This document shows, piece after piece, positions 20,906-30,907 of a stretch of DNA of 64,000 nt (positions are counted from its first letter, which is position 1; each line of letters begins with the position of its first letter). Position numbers and translations under genes: made by a program. The notes beneath the pieces are model-generated. The model saw only the letters and a list, made by a program, of their open reading frames with translations, did not search any database and was not told the origin of the DNA. The stretch comes from Asparagopsis taxiformis (lineage: Eukaryota; Rhodophyta; Florideophyceae; Bonnemaisoniales; Bonnemaisoniaceae), in the NCBI GenBank assembly GCA_030407315.1, contig JALQPE010001959.1, forward strand, positions 1-64,000, read 5' to 3'.

Positions 20906-21263
20906 GTGAAGCAGGAACGGCAGGACTGAAGGAGAGTGAAGAAGGGATGTAGGAAGATGGGGAATGAAGCTGTGAGGTGTTTCTGGTATGTGTATATTTT
21001 CGGGCATACGATAGAAGTGAGAGTGGGTTTCAAGTGGTGTAAGATTTTGCTGACCATGTTCATGTTTGATGTCTTGATGATTTAATGGGCTGGGGTGGTG
21101 TCGAGGAAAGCGGGGATGGAATTGGGAAGGAGCGGATTTTTTGTAATCAAGGTCGTGAGGGTTCTTGAAGTATGTGCGGATGGTGGTGCATGGCGTTCGG
21201 ATGGTAGGGAGAACGCGATAGTGAGGGAGATGGGTGATCGACGATATGCTGACAGGTATTTCA
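20906..21263. other. Non-coding spacer, right arm of giant transposon
   Basis: No gene is supported here. Confidence 0.35.
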
Positions 21264-21390
21264 TATTCTGGCTGGATACATATTCCGTATTCTGACTGGA
21301 TACATATTCCGTATTCTGGCTGGATACGTATTTCCTATTCTAACCGGGTATTTATTTCCTATTCTGACCAGATATGTATTCCCTATTCTA
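21264..21390 (+). repeat. ~24-bp tandem repeat
   Basis: About five degenerate copies of TATTCTGRCTGGATACATAT-type units (period 24). It is part of the right subterminal region. Confidence 0.65.
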
Positions 21391-21520
21391 GAGAGACGTA
21401 TTGTATACGAGCAGTTTCCTAAATGAGAGAATAAAATACGGTCCGATATGGGCCCTGAATTTACCATCCGCTGTAATTTCTTCCCTCCCGGTTTTCGCTG
21501 ATATATTGTATACTGGATAT

Positions 21521-21692
21521 CGGGTCCTAGTATTCCGCCATATGTACTAGAGAAAGTGGATGTCGGGCCCTAGTATTCCGCCATATGTACTAGAGAAAGT
21601 GGACGTCCACATCCAAAAATTTTTTTTTGGACGCGGACGTTCATTTGTTCTAGTAAATCTCGGGGCCGACTAGGACCCGTACTAGAGAGACT
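21521..21692. repeat. Right subterminal repeats
   Basis: Two 43-bp direct repeats (21521-21563 and 21564-21606) contain CCTAGTATTCC and GTACTAGAG. They are followed by GGACGTCC (21601-21608) and further CTAGTA words, mirroring 1374-1640. Confidence 0.7.
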
Positions 21693-21725
21693 GGACGTCC
21701 GCGTCCACTTCCGAAAACACAGACG
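21693..21725 (-). repeat. Right terminal inverted repeat of giant transposon
   Basis: Its reverse complement starts CGTCTGTGTTTTCGGAAGTG and matches the left TIR at 31 of 33 positions. The next two bases are GA, as at the left flank. Confidence 0.8.
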
Positions 21726-23591
21726 GAGGTCAACCGTGAAACGGAATTTGTCCGGCCCGGGTTTAGAAACAGCCAATGCTGGGCTTGCCCATCGAGCGGA
21801 GGAGTTCCTATACACAGCCCCGATCTCCTCCAATTTCTTGATTGTTTCCGAAAGAAACTCGCGCTGTGCAGGTGCGTATCGTCGTTGCGTGCACCTCATT
21901 GGCCTTGCATTCGATTTCATTTCGATTCTCATTGGTTCAACTTTGGCGGGTGCATCCGCTCCAAGTCGCACTCGGAAAATATCTCGGTATTCCTGAAGGA
22001 TCTCAGAAGCATTCCGTAAGCCTTCGGGAGATATACCATTATCTTCAGCTTCCTTGAGCGTTTTCTCGAAGGCTGCATCGATTTCTGTGGTAGTATCAGA
22101 ATTATGATAGGCGCTGAATGATTCTGGAAGAGGGATGGGGTCGTCCTCGATATCTTCGTAGTTTAACCCCTTGTAATCGTTGAAACAGCTGATCCGTGAC
22201 TCATTATATGCTCGTTCTTGTGCAGGAGTTGCCAATTCACTGATGTCGACATTGTCGTACTTCTCGCGCACACTCTGTAGATGGGATTCCAAGTCGAACC
22301 CTAAGCATCGCAGCAGTGGCCTCCCCAGAAGTACTTCATCCATATCATGTTCAATCACCAAGAATTCCACTTGACGGAGCCGCAGTGGGCCGCAAGGCAG
22401 ATTGAGTCTGATTGTAAGCGCTACCTTCTCTTTCGATGTAATCGCAGCCTCTTCGGGTACCTTCACGGCTAGTGATAGGCGTAGAGGTGGCTTGATTTCG
22501 GTCGTATTAACTGTCTTCCCTTCTCGCTTCAGCTCGCTCAATATTCGCTTCGGGATGGCACTCCTATCTGCTCCGATATCGCCGAGAGCGGTAGTCTGAA
22601 CGCTCTCCTCTATGACTGCTTTCCACCTTCCTTCGGGTTTGTTACAGCCAGTGAGTGCCGAGAGCTTCTTTCTGCTGCTACGCAGTTGCCGAAATAGCTC
22701 ATCTTTTCTTTCTTTGGATGTGAATTTGCAATGCTTGAGAGGGTGTATGCCAGTGCATTCCTTGTTCAAACATGGGGTAGTCCATTCCTTATTGGAAGGG
22801 TTTTCTTTCGGCACCTGACGGTGGTTTGTGAGCTTCTCGGCGTCCCCAGGCCTGGCAGCGTCCTTTAGCCTGTCCGAAAGCCCTGGGATACTTCTCTGTG
22901 GTAAACCATTACCTCGATTGCGTTTTCGAGCTCTGAAGTCTTGTATGTCTCTAGGCCTCTCTTCTTTTGTACTCCGCCTCGGTGCGTACTTCGCATAATC
23001 CTTAGATGTCTCTATGAGCTTTTGCTGAAATGTATAAAGGTCGTACCGCTTCTCCACAGGCCAGTACTCCTGCTCTGATTTGAAAATTTCCCTTACGAAT
23101 GCTGGCTGAATCTTCGGTAGCAGCGCATTACTGATCGCTTTAGGTGCGTTGGTAATTGTCGCATCTGCGCCGTTTTTCCTTAATTCGCTGTAGACTTTGG
23201 TGAAGAACATCAGAACTGCTCCTTCTGGATCTGCGTCCGACACCATAAAATGCACATTTGCGAGTACAGATGTGACGCGTGGGGCGATATCCTGTTCAGT
23301 CGCAGCTGTTCTGGAAGTAATCCGCTTCTTTATGTGCGCATTGGTAACATCTTTGACACTTTTGCATTCCGGGAACCTCTTCATCATTACTAACGAATGG
23401 AGTAGTTCTGATGAGACGCATGCTTTCCGTCCAATGGCCTTGATATGGGTTTCCGGAGCCCTGTTAAGGTTTATTTCCTCGATCTGGTTCAAATATCGAC
23501 TGTAGTCTAATTCGAACTGCACGAGGTCTGAGGAGAGCACTCTGTGAATCTCAGGATGTTTGATGGTACTCACGACACCTAGGGAGGCCAT
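21726..23591 (-). CDS. Gypsy-1 gag–protease–RT (5' half, interrupted)
   Basis: An intact frame of about 622 codons from ATG 23591 (MASLGVVSTIKHPEIH). The gag-like N-terminus ends in a variant zinc knuckle (CLNKECTGIHPLKHC). A retropepsin-like segment has the unusual active-site word DIGAD. The RT start follows, with a YRNSSARWASPALAVSKPG region and FRFTVDLR. The frame then enters the giant transposon's right TIR, so the ORF formally continues to 21570 with foreign residues. The remainder of pol is the relic at 1-1340. Codons are undamaged here while the other half is decayed, which is odd for one element and worth checking. Confidence 0.75.
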
Positions 23592-23667
23592 TTTGGGCGG
23601 ATGTAGTCGCTCACTGAAGTCCCTTTAGAAACCACACAATTTTGCGTCTTTAAAAGACAAAGCGCTT

Positions 23668-24104
23668 TGTTCTCGGTTTGCGGGTCTGTCGGGAGCTCAG
23701 GGCGGCGATCTAGCGCGTAGCAGGTACAGAAAGGAGGTCACAGCCGGTACGAAGGTACCCCTCCCGATCTGTTCGTGCAAACCGGGAGTCGAGTATTTAT
23801 TGTGAGTTCCCGAGTCACTCGGTCGATCCCAGGCGCATGTGCCTAGTGCAAATCACCAGTCAGTGTCGGGGCTGACCAGGGCAGCTCGTATCGACGGTTA
23901 CATGCCATTCTACCCTACGTCGTAAGGGGCAAATTGTAATCGATATTGTAATACTACAGATACATGAGATCATATCCGTATCGCTAAGTCGCAAGATGAT
24001 AACCGATACTAATACGCTGATCGATAAATCCTGTATGTGTCGGAATCAGTGTGCTCAACGCCTGACCACGTGAGTAAACTACGATCGCGGCACTATGTAG
24101 AACA
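23668..24104 (-). repeat. 5' LTR of Gypsy-1
   Basis: A 437-bp segment with TGTTCT...AGAACA ends, directly upstream of gag in the element's sense. Size agrees with the 445- and 416-bp LTRs of the other elements. The perfect palindrome ACAAAGCGCTTTGT (23657-23670) straddles its inner end. Its outer end coincides with the loss of Gypsy-2 integrase coding, so it marks the Gypsy-1 insertion point. Confidence 0.6.
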
Positions 24105-27100
24105 AGTGCATGGCCCAACGGGCGCGGGATCCTAGTACCATCCGCAGTGCTGAGACAATGTAGACAAGAATTGCAGAACGAGTAAACGTCCTTCTTCATA
24201 TTTTCCCAATGGAAACACTCCTTGATGTGATTATAAGTTGTGTGAGCGCCACGATGTCCTCCTCTGCCGCAGTGTGCAATAACACAAATTCGCAACTGCA
24301 GTTCTAGAGCAGTAGATGGGATCCAAATCGATCCATTTTCGTCGATCAATAAACCATCAGAACGTTTGGTGTATTGAGATCCCTCCCCTTCTCCTTTTGA
24401 CGCCAATTGCGCATCATAGATATCTTTTGCTGCTGGCCACTGCAGTTCCGGATCTAGCTCTGGTGCAACAGGAGCCACAAAGAGAGAAGATAGCGACGCA
24501 CGATGAGTCGGCATGCAATGGTGATTGTGCCGCGGGGATCCCCATCGCGAGAGAATATCAGCCCAACAGTTATCAGCACCAGAAATGTGCACAATAGTGA
24601 AACGAAAAGACGAGAGGCGCATAGACCATCGTTCAATTTTAGATGTGACATGCTTCCCAAGCCGAGTAGATGCTGACATTGGATCAAAAATAAACACAAG
24701 GTTCCGATGATCGGTAAAGAGCCAAAAGCCTTCAGGCCGTAGTAGAATGTAGTACAATCTAGTAACAGCCTCAACAATAGCAAATGCTTCTTTCTCAATT
24801 GTAGACCAACGGGAACTTGATCCAGTGAAAGATCCAGAAAGAAACGCAAGAGGCTGATGCCGCTGCTGGGAAAACTCAATATCCAAGTCAGCTTTTGGAA
24901 TCTGAGTAAGTACCCCCGACCAATGTTGCTCAGATGCATCCGTGAACAAGCAAAGGAGCTGGTCAGGGTCAGGATGTGCTAATGTTGCACAGGTTAGAAG
25001 AGCTTGCTTCACAGCAGCAAATGCTTCTTTCTGTATATCACCCCACAAAGGAGCTAGCTTTATGCGTGATACAGCAATGTAGTATACGTGGCAATTCCGA
25101 AATTGCAAATATTTACGTTTTCCGCGGAATTCGAATTTCGGCGGACACGACCGGCGACAGCAATGCACGAACATTGCTGGCGCATGCGCGCGCGCAACCG
25201 GCACACGTGTGCAACGAACGTACTGGCAACGGCCAACGGACCAACGGGTCCTTACGTGCGACCCACAAGGTCCTTTCCCATTCGGGGACGTTACGAGCAG
25301 TGTTTACACTGTAAAGCGATGCCATCGTGGCTACATAGGTATTGGCATCGTGCCGGGAGGGAAAGGGGATAAGACAACGATCGGGCAACGTGCTCTAGTC
25401 TACGACTGACTTCTACGTTACGTATTACGTTTTCGCCTAACGAGGCTTCGTCTCCGTCGAGCTGCGTACTCCCTACCCATCGCCACACGTGAGGCTGATC
25501 GCGTGTAGTGCCTACGGGCTTGGTTGAGAGCGCCTCCGGTGACGTACCACCTCGTTCGTTAACGTAGTCCACGCGTGGATCGTTCGTCGTGACGCCCGTG
25601 TCTACCTGCTAACCTATTCTCTACCCTATCCTCTATCTGCTACCAAACATACAGTCAAAACACCAGCGGGTGGACTTATTCGTTTCGTTAAGGACAGCGT
25701 GTCCGTGGCTCGTACCAGCTACTTCGTCACCGAACTATCGTTCCACAAGCAAGTTTAGTGCGCTTTCCAGCCTGATTATATACTTCCTCTAGAGTCTTGT
25801 GCAGTTCGGCAATAAGCTTTGTGAATTCCAGAATACACTGTCGCATCCAGTTCGCAGCACACAGAAATTGTTGAAGATCTGCACCAGTCTCGGGAACTCC
25901 CATATCCATAAGTGCTGATAAGCGACTGGGATCAAGCCGAATGCCATCCTTGCTAATGTAACGACCACACCAACGCACTTCACGCAAGTAAAGCTTGCAC
26001 TTTCTGACATGAAGCTTCAAGTTGTGTTGTTTGCATATAGAGAAAAAACTGCGCAGAGCTTGTAAGAGTTCGAAGTCAGTCTTGCAGTGTACTAAGATGT
26101 CATCAAGCCACAATAAAATAGAATCAAGGATAGGACGGCAAAGCATTTGCACGTTGCTTTGAAGGTAAGAGACAGAGTTTGTTTGTCCATGCATTACCCT
26201 TGTAGGTGTAAATACACCGTCCTCTGTAATAAAACTTTGACATTCTTGAGAAGAAGTGTGCAACGGAAGCTGCCAATATCCTTGGCATAGATCTAACGTT
26301 GCGAAACATGTTCAAAAAATGCAAGTTGCATCGGAAAGCTTAGCTGTCGCAGATTCGAGATCTGGCATAGGCCAAACGTGCGGAATGGTCTGGTTATTAA
26401 CAGGCCTCAGATCTACCGTAAATCGGAACTGTTCATCACCTTGCTTCGGCACCACTAGCGGGGCACAAGCCCATTGGCTTGTATTATTAGGGTAAACAAG
26501 ACCCAGCTTGATCAGTTCGTCCACTTTAGATCTTAGAAAGGCAGACTGTCTGGGAGTATAGCGACGCAGCTTCATGCGTACAGGAGAAGCGTTCTCCTTC
26601 AGGACAATTTTCATTGGTTCAATTGCCGCAGGAGGGTCGGCTCCTAGCGTGGTGCGAAAAACATCCGCATACTCGTAAACAAGCGCGCGCATATCATCGT
26701 GGTGTTGTTCAGGCAGACCGTTCTGGATCGCATCTTCAATCAACAACTTAATGTAATGATCTGTTGTAGTAGGTTCATTCTCACCTACTGATAGACTGTC
26801 ATCATCGATCAAATCTCGTTCTGATCCCAAATTGTGTGTCGATTGATGACGTTTGTGCAAATTAGAGGACGATGTAGCAGAACTTCCACCTTGATTTCTT
26901 CGTGCATTACTATCTTGAGTAGTATTCTCTTGCCCATATTCGTTAGATTCGTCAATGGGTAGTGACGGTTGAGACTGCTTCGCTGGTGTTAACAGCAGCC
27001 TCGACAACTGACCTTGTTCGTCTTGGCCCTGCATGGAATCTTCAATGTTACCGGCTGAGAAACCAACATGTGAAAAATCTGCATCATGGTACCTGGTTCG

Positions 27101-28474
27101 TACTGCCGATAGATGATGATCCAAGTTGAACCCAATTGACTGGAGTAGAGGCCTGGATAAGAGCACCTCAGGCATAGGTGCATCGAATACTAGGAACTGT
27201 ACATTTCGGAGGCGTAGTGGTCCTTGCGGTAGGTCAATTGTGAGTGAAATGCAAGCCTTTCTATCAGCAAGATGCATAACTTCATCACCACCTTCGTTGA
27301 TGTTTTGTACTGCTAGTCCCATCTTAATTGGAGTTTTCAAAGGTATTACTTGCACAGAAAGTCCTGCCTCTGTGCACTTCTGTATATGGTATTGACTGAG
27401 TGACGCGTGGTCAGCGCCATAATCTCCATTCAAAGTAACATATACTGTATCTGCAAGCTTGGCTTGGAGGCGCCCCGGACTAAGTTCACTGGACTTATCC
27501 AGTGAATTCACACTAGTCGTTTCCTCAGCTGCTGACATGCGGCTGAGCCTGCCTTGCTTTGCCCGCTTATCGCGAAACTCCTTCAGATATTTTTCCTTTT
27601 CTTCTTTGCTAGACATCTGACAGTCCTTCAGATAGTGCTTCCCCGTACAACGAGGATTGAGGCATTCTGGAAGTTTCTTAGTAGGTCTTGTTCCTATATT
27701 TGGGCTGGCAGCGGTATTAATTGTGTGTTTGCCTGATTGCGATGGACTGGACGATGATGGCCCAACAACAGAGTTAGGTGTTCCTGTAGATCCATTACTC
27801 TTCCTTGTACTTTTCCCTTTATCCTGTGCATGTACGATACTTTTTATCGGAACGTATTCCTCACACGCCTTGGCCCTTTTGATGACTCGTTTGTAAAAAC
27901 GGATCCAATCATCTTCTAAGTTATCCACTCCAAGTTCCAGATCTTGTTCGATCTTATATCTTAAGATTGGCGGCTTTAAGAGATGACATATGTGGCGCAT
28001 AGCAATTTGAGGCTTTTCCTGTACCAGGCGCTCCCATTTTCTGTTTCGTAGAAGCGTCTGGTAGTCTGTAAACAACGACTGTATGCGCAACTCAGCGTCA
28101 ACTTCATTCACATTTATCTTTATACCTGATTTAATGGTTTCTTCGAGATCTTCCAGAGAAATTGACTCTAGCTTCACGTCATCCTTCTATTCCAGCCATT
28201 TCTTGAGAATATCATCCGTCAAATCCTCGAAATCGGATATTCCTGGGAAAGTTTCAAATGATAGGAGAGACAATAGAAGGTCTCGATCAATCTAAGAACG
28301 GAGCGGTACAGGAGTAATTGAGCCTCCTGATGTCGCAGCATCTTGGACGCGCAGAAGGTAATTTTCACGCTCAATTAGGAACTTGTGAATAGCATTGCGA
28401 CCCAGCTTTCGCAATTCTGGGTGAGATATGGGCGTAAACGCTGGCTGGCCAGTAGAAGGCCCTGATTGAGCCAT
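24105..28474 (-). pseudogene. Gypsy-2 gag-pol pseudogene
   Basis: Same family as Gypsy-3. It comprises gag start MAQSGPSTGQPAFTP (28474), zinc knuckle CLNPRCTGKHYLKDC, protease word DYGAD, RT (VDLRPVNNQTIPHVWPMPDL; LLWLDDILVHC), RNase H (LFTDASEQHWSG; DNCWADILSRWG) and the integrase HHCC finger (HCGRGGHRG...CLHCL). Damage includes TAG codons near 28292 and 28186, a frame break near 26310 at ATCIF, the solo LTR inserted at 25078-25747, and truncation by Gypsy-1 at about 24104 just before the integrase catalytic core. Nonsense substitutions mark it as the older copy. Confidence 0.85.
25078..25747. mobile_element. Solo LTR (670 bp) with AGCAA target duplication
   Basis: It begins TGTAGTATAC and ends GTTCCACA (TG...CA), flanked by AGCAA at 25073-25077 and 25748-25752. 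It interrupts Gypsy-2 between RT and RNase H. It belongs to no other LTR in this window. Open frames inside it are incidental. Confidence 0.8.
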
Positions 28475-28514
28475 GCTAGTTGACGCAGGATATTCAAGTT
28501 TAGCAAGTGATCAC

Positions 28515-28960
28515 TTTTGCTTGCATGTAGAACAATAATGTCGCTACGATGGTAGCTCTCTAGTTTATTTTCTTGAGAGGCTAGGTAATATAGGGAGACG
28601 AGTACTTCATAATGCCTAGAAGAAGGCACAGATGTACAACCAGCTTGCCATCCTGAACAGCCGAAGGTTCAATATCGATAGAGAAGCTTGCCGAGGCGCA
28701 AAGGGTTGGTCTATACAAACTTGACCAATAGCTAGCAATTGTATGCGCCGTGAAATCAAATCGTATTAAAATATCACTCTGGGTCGATCTCACTGGTTTA
28801 TCCCGCCACGGCGAAACTGCACACGCTGATCCTGCAGCGTAGTAATTGCACGACTTGCACCAGAATTGCGGAACAGGCGGGCGTAGGGGCGGGAATTCAT
28901 CATAGTACAGTTAGAGTGATGTCATTATAACAGACAGGGATGTTTAGGAGATTGAAATCG
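28515..28960 (-). repeat. Probable 5' LTR of Gypsy-2 (outer end unresolved)
   Basis: Its inner end is set by homology with Gypsy-3: the palindrome AAGTGATCACTT (28505-28516) followed by TTTTGC. The outer boundary near 28960 is a guess from LTR lengths of 416-445 bp. No second LTR is available to confirm it. Confidence 0.4.
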
Positions 28961-29429
28961 AGCAGATCGAACGTTGTATATGACGGCACAAGAGGTGGGC
29001 GATGGTTATATTGAGGGCGAGAGTGTATGCTAGTTTCTACATCGCGCAATTGCACTGTGAAAACCAAGCTCCTTGCTGGTTGCGTGAAGTTTCACGCAAG
29101 TAATTCAGCGATTAGCTATCGGTTGGAGCGCTGTAAAAGAGACGAGAACTTTTATATTCCAAAACGTCATAAATATACGTGAAAGAGGTGTGAGGGAGAT
29201 TGATGGTAGTGGTGGCGTTGAGGGATGATGCATTAATGAAAAGGAACAAGACGTGGGGATTTTTTGGCATAAAAGTGAGCAGTTGAATGAGGTTTTAAAA
29301 TCTTGACACAGCTCCATTTGTATTTGTCGGCAATGACAAGTTTGTCGTTTCTTCTAAATTCTACTGAAAACAAAGAAGACGACACAAAAAGAACAAAAAA
29401 AATTTAAAACTTTATTCAAGGATCAGTTC
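28961..29429. other. Non-coding spacer
   Basis: AT-rich sequence between the Gypsy-2 LTR and the 3' end of the Harbinger transposase. No gene is supported. It may hold a Harbinger terminus, but I could not pair inverted ends. Confidence 0.35.
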
Positions 29430-30470
29430 AATGTACTGTTCAAAACTTGGGGGTTCACAGTCGAAGCGCTTGCGAGACATGTCAAGATGTGTGAAATACT
29501 TCCGTACATCCTTTAACGCCCATTCACCTGAGATTCGTACCTTTGACATTGCTGTATTAAACCTTCTTTCGTCATTGTCTAATTGTGCCCCCGCAAATCC
29601 AACAATCAGGTATGGTCTTAGGGGATATGCTGAGTCTGCATATATGTAGTACTGATTTCCGTAAATTTGTAACGAGCTTTCCAGTTATTCCTCGATTCCC
29701 GACTCCCTTAACAACGTAATATCATGCCTGCGCCCTTCGATTGGTCCACTAACATGGAAAATAATACTATCAGGAAGTGTAACAGCCTGGAACTTCACGG
29801 AGTTCCTTTTTTTATGCCCATTGTAAGTTGCGTGCTGCATTGCTCCATTCGGTCTAGAAATAAAGACGTTAGTAGCATCTATTAGTCCGACGCATCTATC
29901 AAGAGGTGAACCTTTCTCATATATCTTTTCTGCATAAAACATAGCTCTTGAAGATATAAATGTGGAATGTTACTTGCACAACAATTCCTTGCATTGTGTG
30001 TAGTACCTCTCAAGTGTCTCGTAGAATATTTCGCAAAGTGCACTTGATGACCTTCCAAACTCTTCCTCCAGGTCTTTCCACCTACATGGTGTACTCAACC
30101 GCCTTGTCAAAACGCAAAATGCCTCTGCCGCAGACGACTGGTAACCTCTTCGACTCGTTACAAATATTTCATTCCTCCACCCAAGCTTAGTTATCACCCT
30201 GCATATGTCTTTTTTCATAAACCTGTAACGACGGAGGCACTCATAGTCGTCTAGGGACTCCAGATTGAAGCTCACCGAAAATATTTTCATTCTTCTCTCT
30301 TGATGAAGAGAGAGGTCAATGTGCTCCTTGTTCATTTCTGTAAGGAAAAATGCACTCAACGATAGAGAACAATCTACATAACGGCAGCGTGCAAGAGCCA
30401 GTATGTTATCAATGTGTCTTTTCTTTACTCGAGATGTTGAGTGATCTTGCAGTCGGCCCTTCCCCTTCAT
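29430..30470 (-). pseudogene. PIF/Harbinger transposase with two nonsense codons
   Basis: One frame throughout. The N-terminal half has RRYRFMKKDICRVIT, EAFCVLTRRLSTPCRWKDL and EEFGRSSSALCEIF, then TAA at 29970-29972. The DDE core follows: GLIDATNVFISRP (first Asp), KFQAVTLPDSIIF and GRRHDITLLRESG, then TAA at 29685-29687. It continues to YYIYADSAYPLRPYL (second Asp) and SKVRISGEW (catalytic Glu), and ends FEQYIELILE before the stop near 29430. Apart from the two stops it looks like a complete HARBI1/DDE_4-type nuclease. No separate Myb-like partner ORF was found. Confidence 0.8.
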
Positions 30471-30907
30471 CTATGATGGACTTTTTTGTCTCTGTCTGAC
30501 GGTATGAGACGCTTACGATAACGAAACTCATGGTCTTGCCTTTCTGGACTCTTGACATTTTTGCCATACGATGTACACGTACTATAGCTCTGTTTGGACA
30601 GATGTCCTTCATTTTTCCGTGACATTCGCGTTATCGTGTGGTCACGGAAGTTTGTGACTGCAGGATTTTCGGGGTCTTTCTGCCATAAACACAAGATTTG
30701 TTTCAGGAACTACCCAAAAAAAGTTCTGTAAGCCTTTACTTTGCGCAAATTCGGACATTCTTACGTACGGTCCCCTGTGTAGTCTATTTCTGGGTGGCAG
30801 TGCCCAAATTTTGCAAATCAGTAATGTGCTGTGAAAAAACACCCACGAAACCCGCGCTTGTTCTTCCAAATCCTTCTACTGACGTCTTGATACACATCTA
30901 TACAACA

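Larger units (their letters stand above)
1341..21725 (-). mobile_element. 20.4-kb Plavaka-type giant transposon with modification-enzyme cargo
   Basis: The element is bounded by 33-bp terminal inverted repeats (1341-1373 and 21693-21725, two mismatches). It is flanked by a GA dinucleotide on both sides (1339-1340 and 21726-21727). Removing the insert and one GA rejoins Gypsy-1 RT codons across the site, which supports a precise insertion rather than a rearrangement. Subterminal regions carry CTAGTA and GGACGTCC repeats. The payload is a ParB-like plus 2OG-Fe(II) dioxygenase reading frame, a DNA amino-methyltransferase plus SET reading frame, an unrecognised coiled-coil gene and a Plavaka-like transposase. 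The strand given is that of the transposase. Reading it as one mobile unit is inference from ends and flanks; no second copy is visible here. A target duplication longer than 2 bp (imperfect, 7 of 8) is an alternative reading of the same flanks. Confidence 0.75.

Noticed and set aside
21264..21390. CRISPR-like array
   Set aside because: Contiguous 24-bp tandem repeats without unique spacers, in a eukaryotic transposon end.
1331..21735. 8-bp target duplication GACCTCCG / GACGTCCG for the giant element
   Set aside because: It has one mismatch and leaves the TIR ends uneven by two bases. The 2-bp GA model gives symmetric TIRs and rejoins the RT codons cleanly.
25088..25572. Several ORFs on both strands
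   Set aside because: They lie inside the solo LTR and have no protein features.
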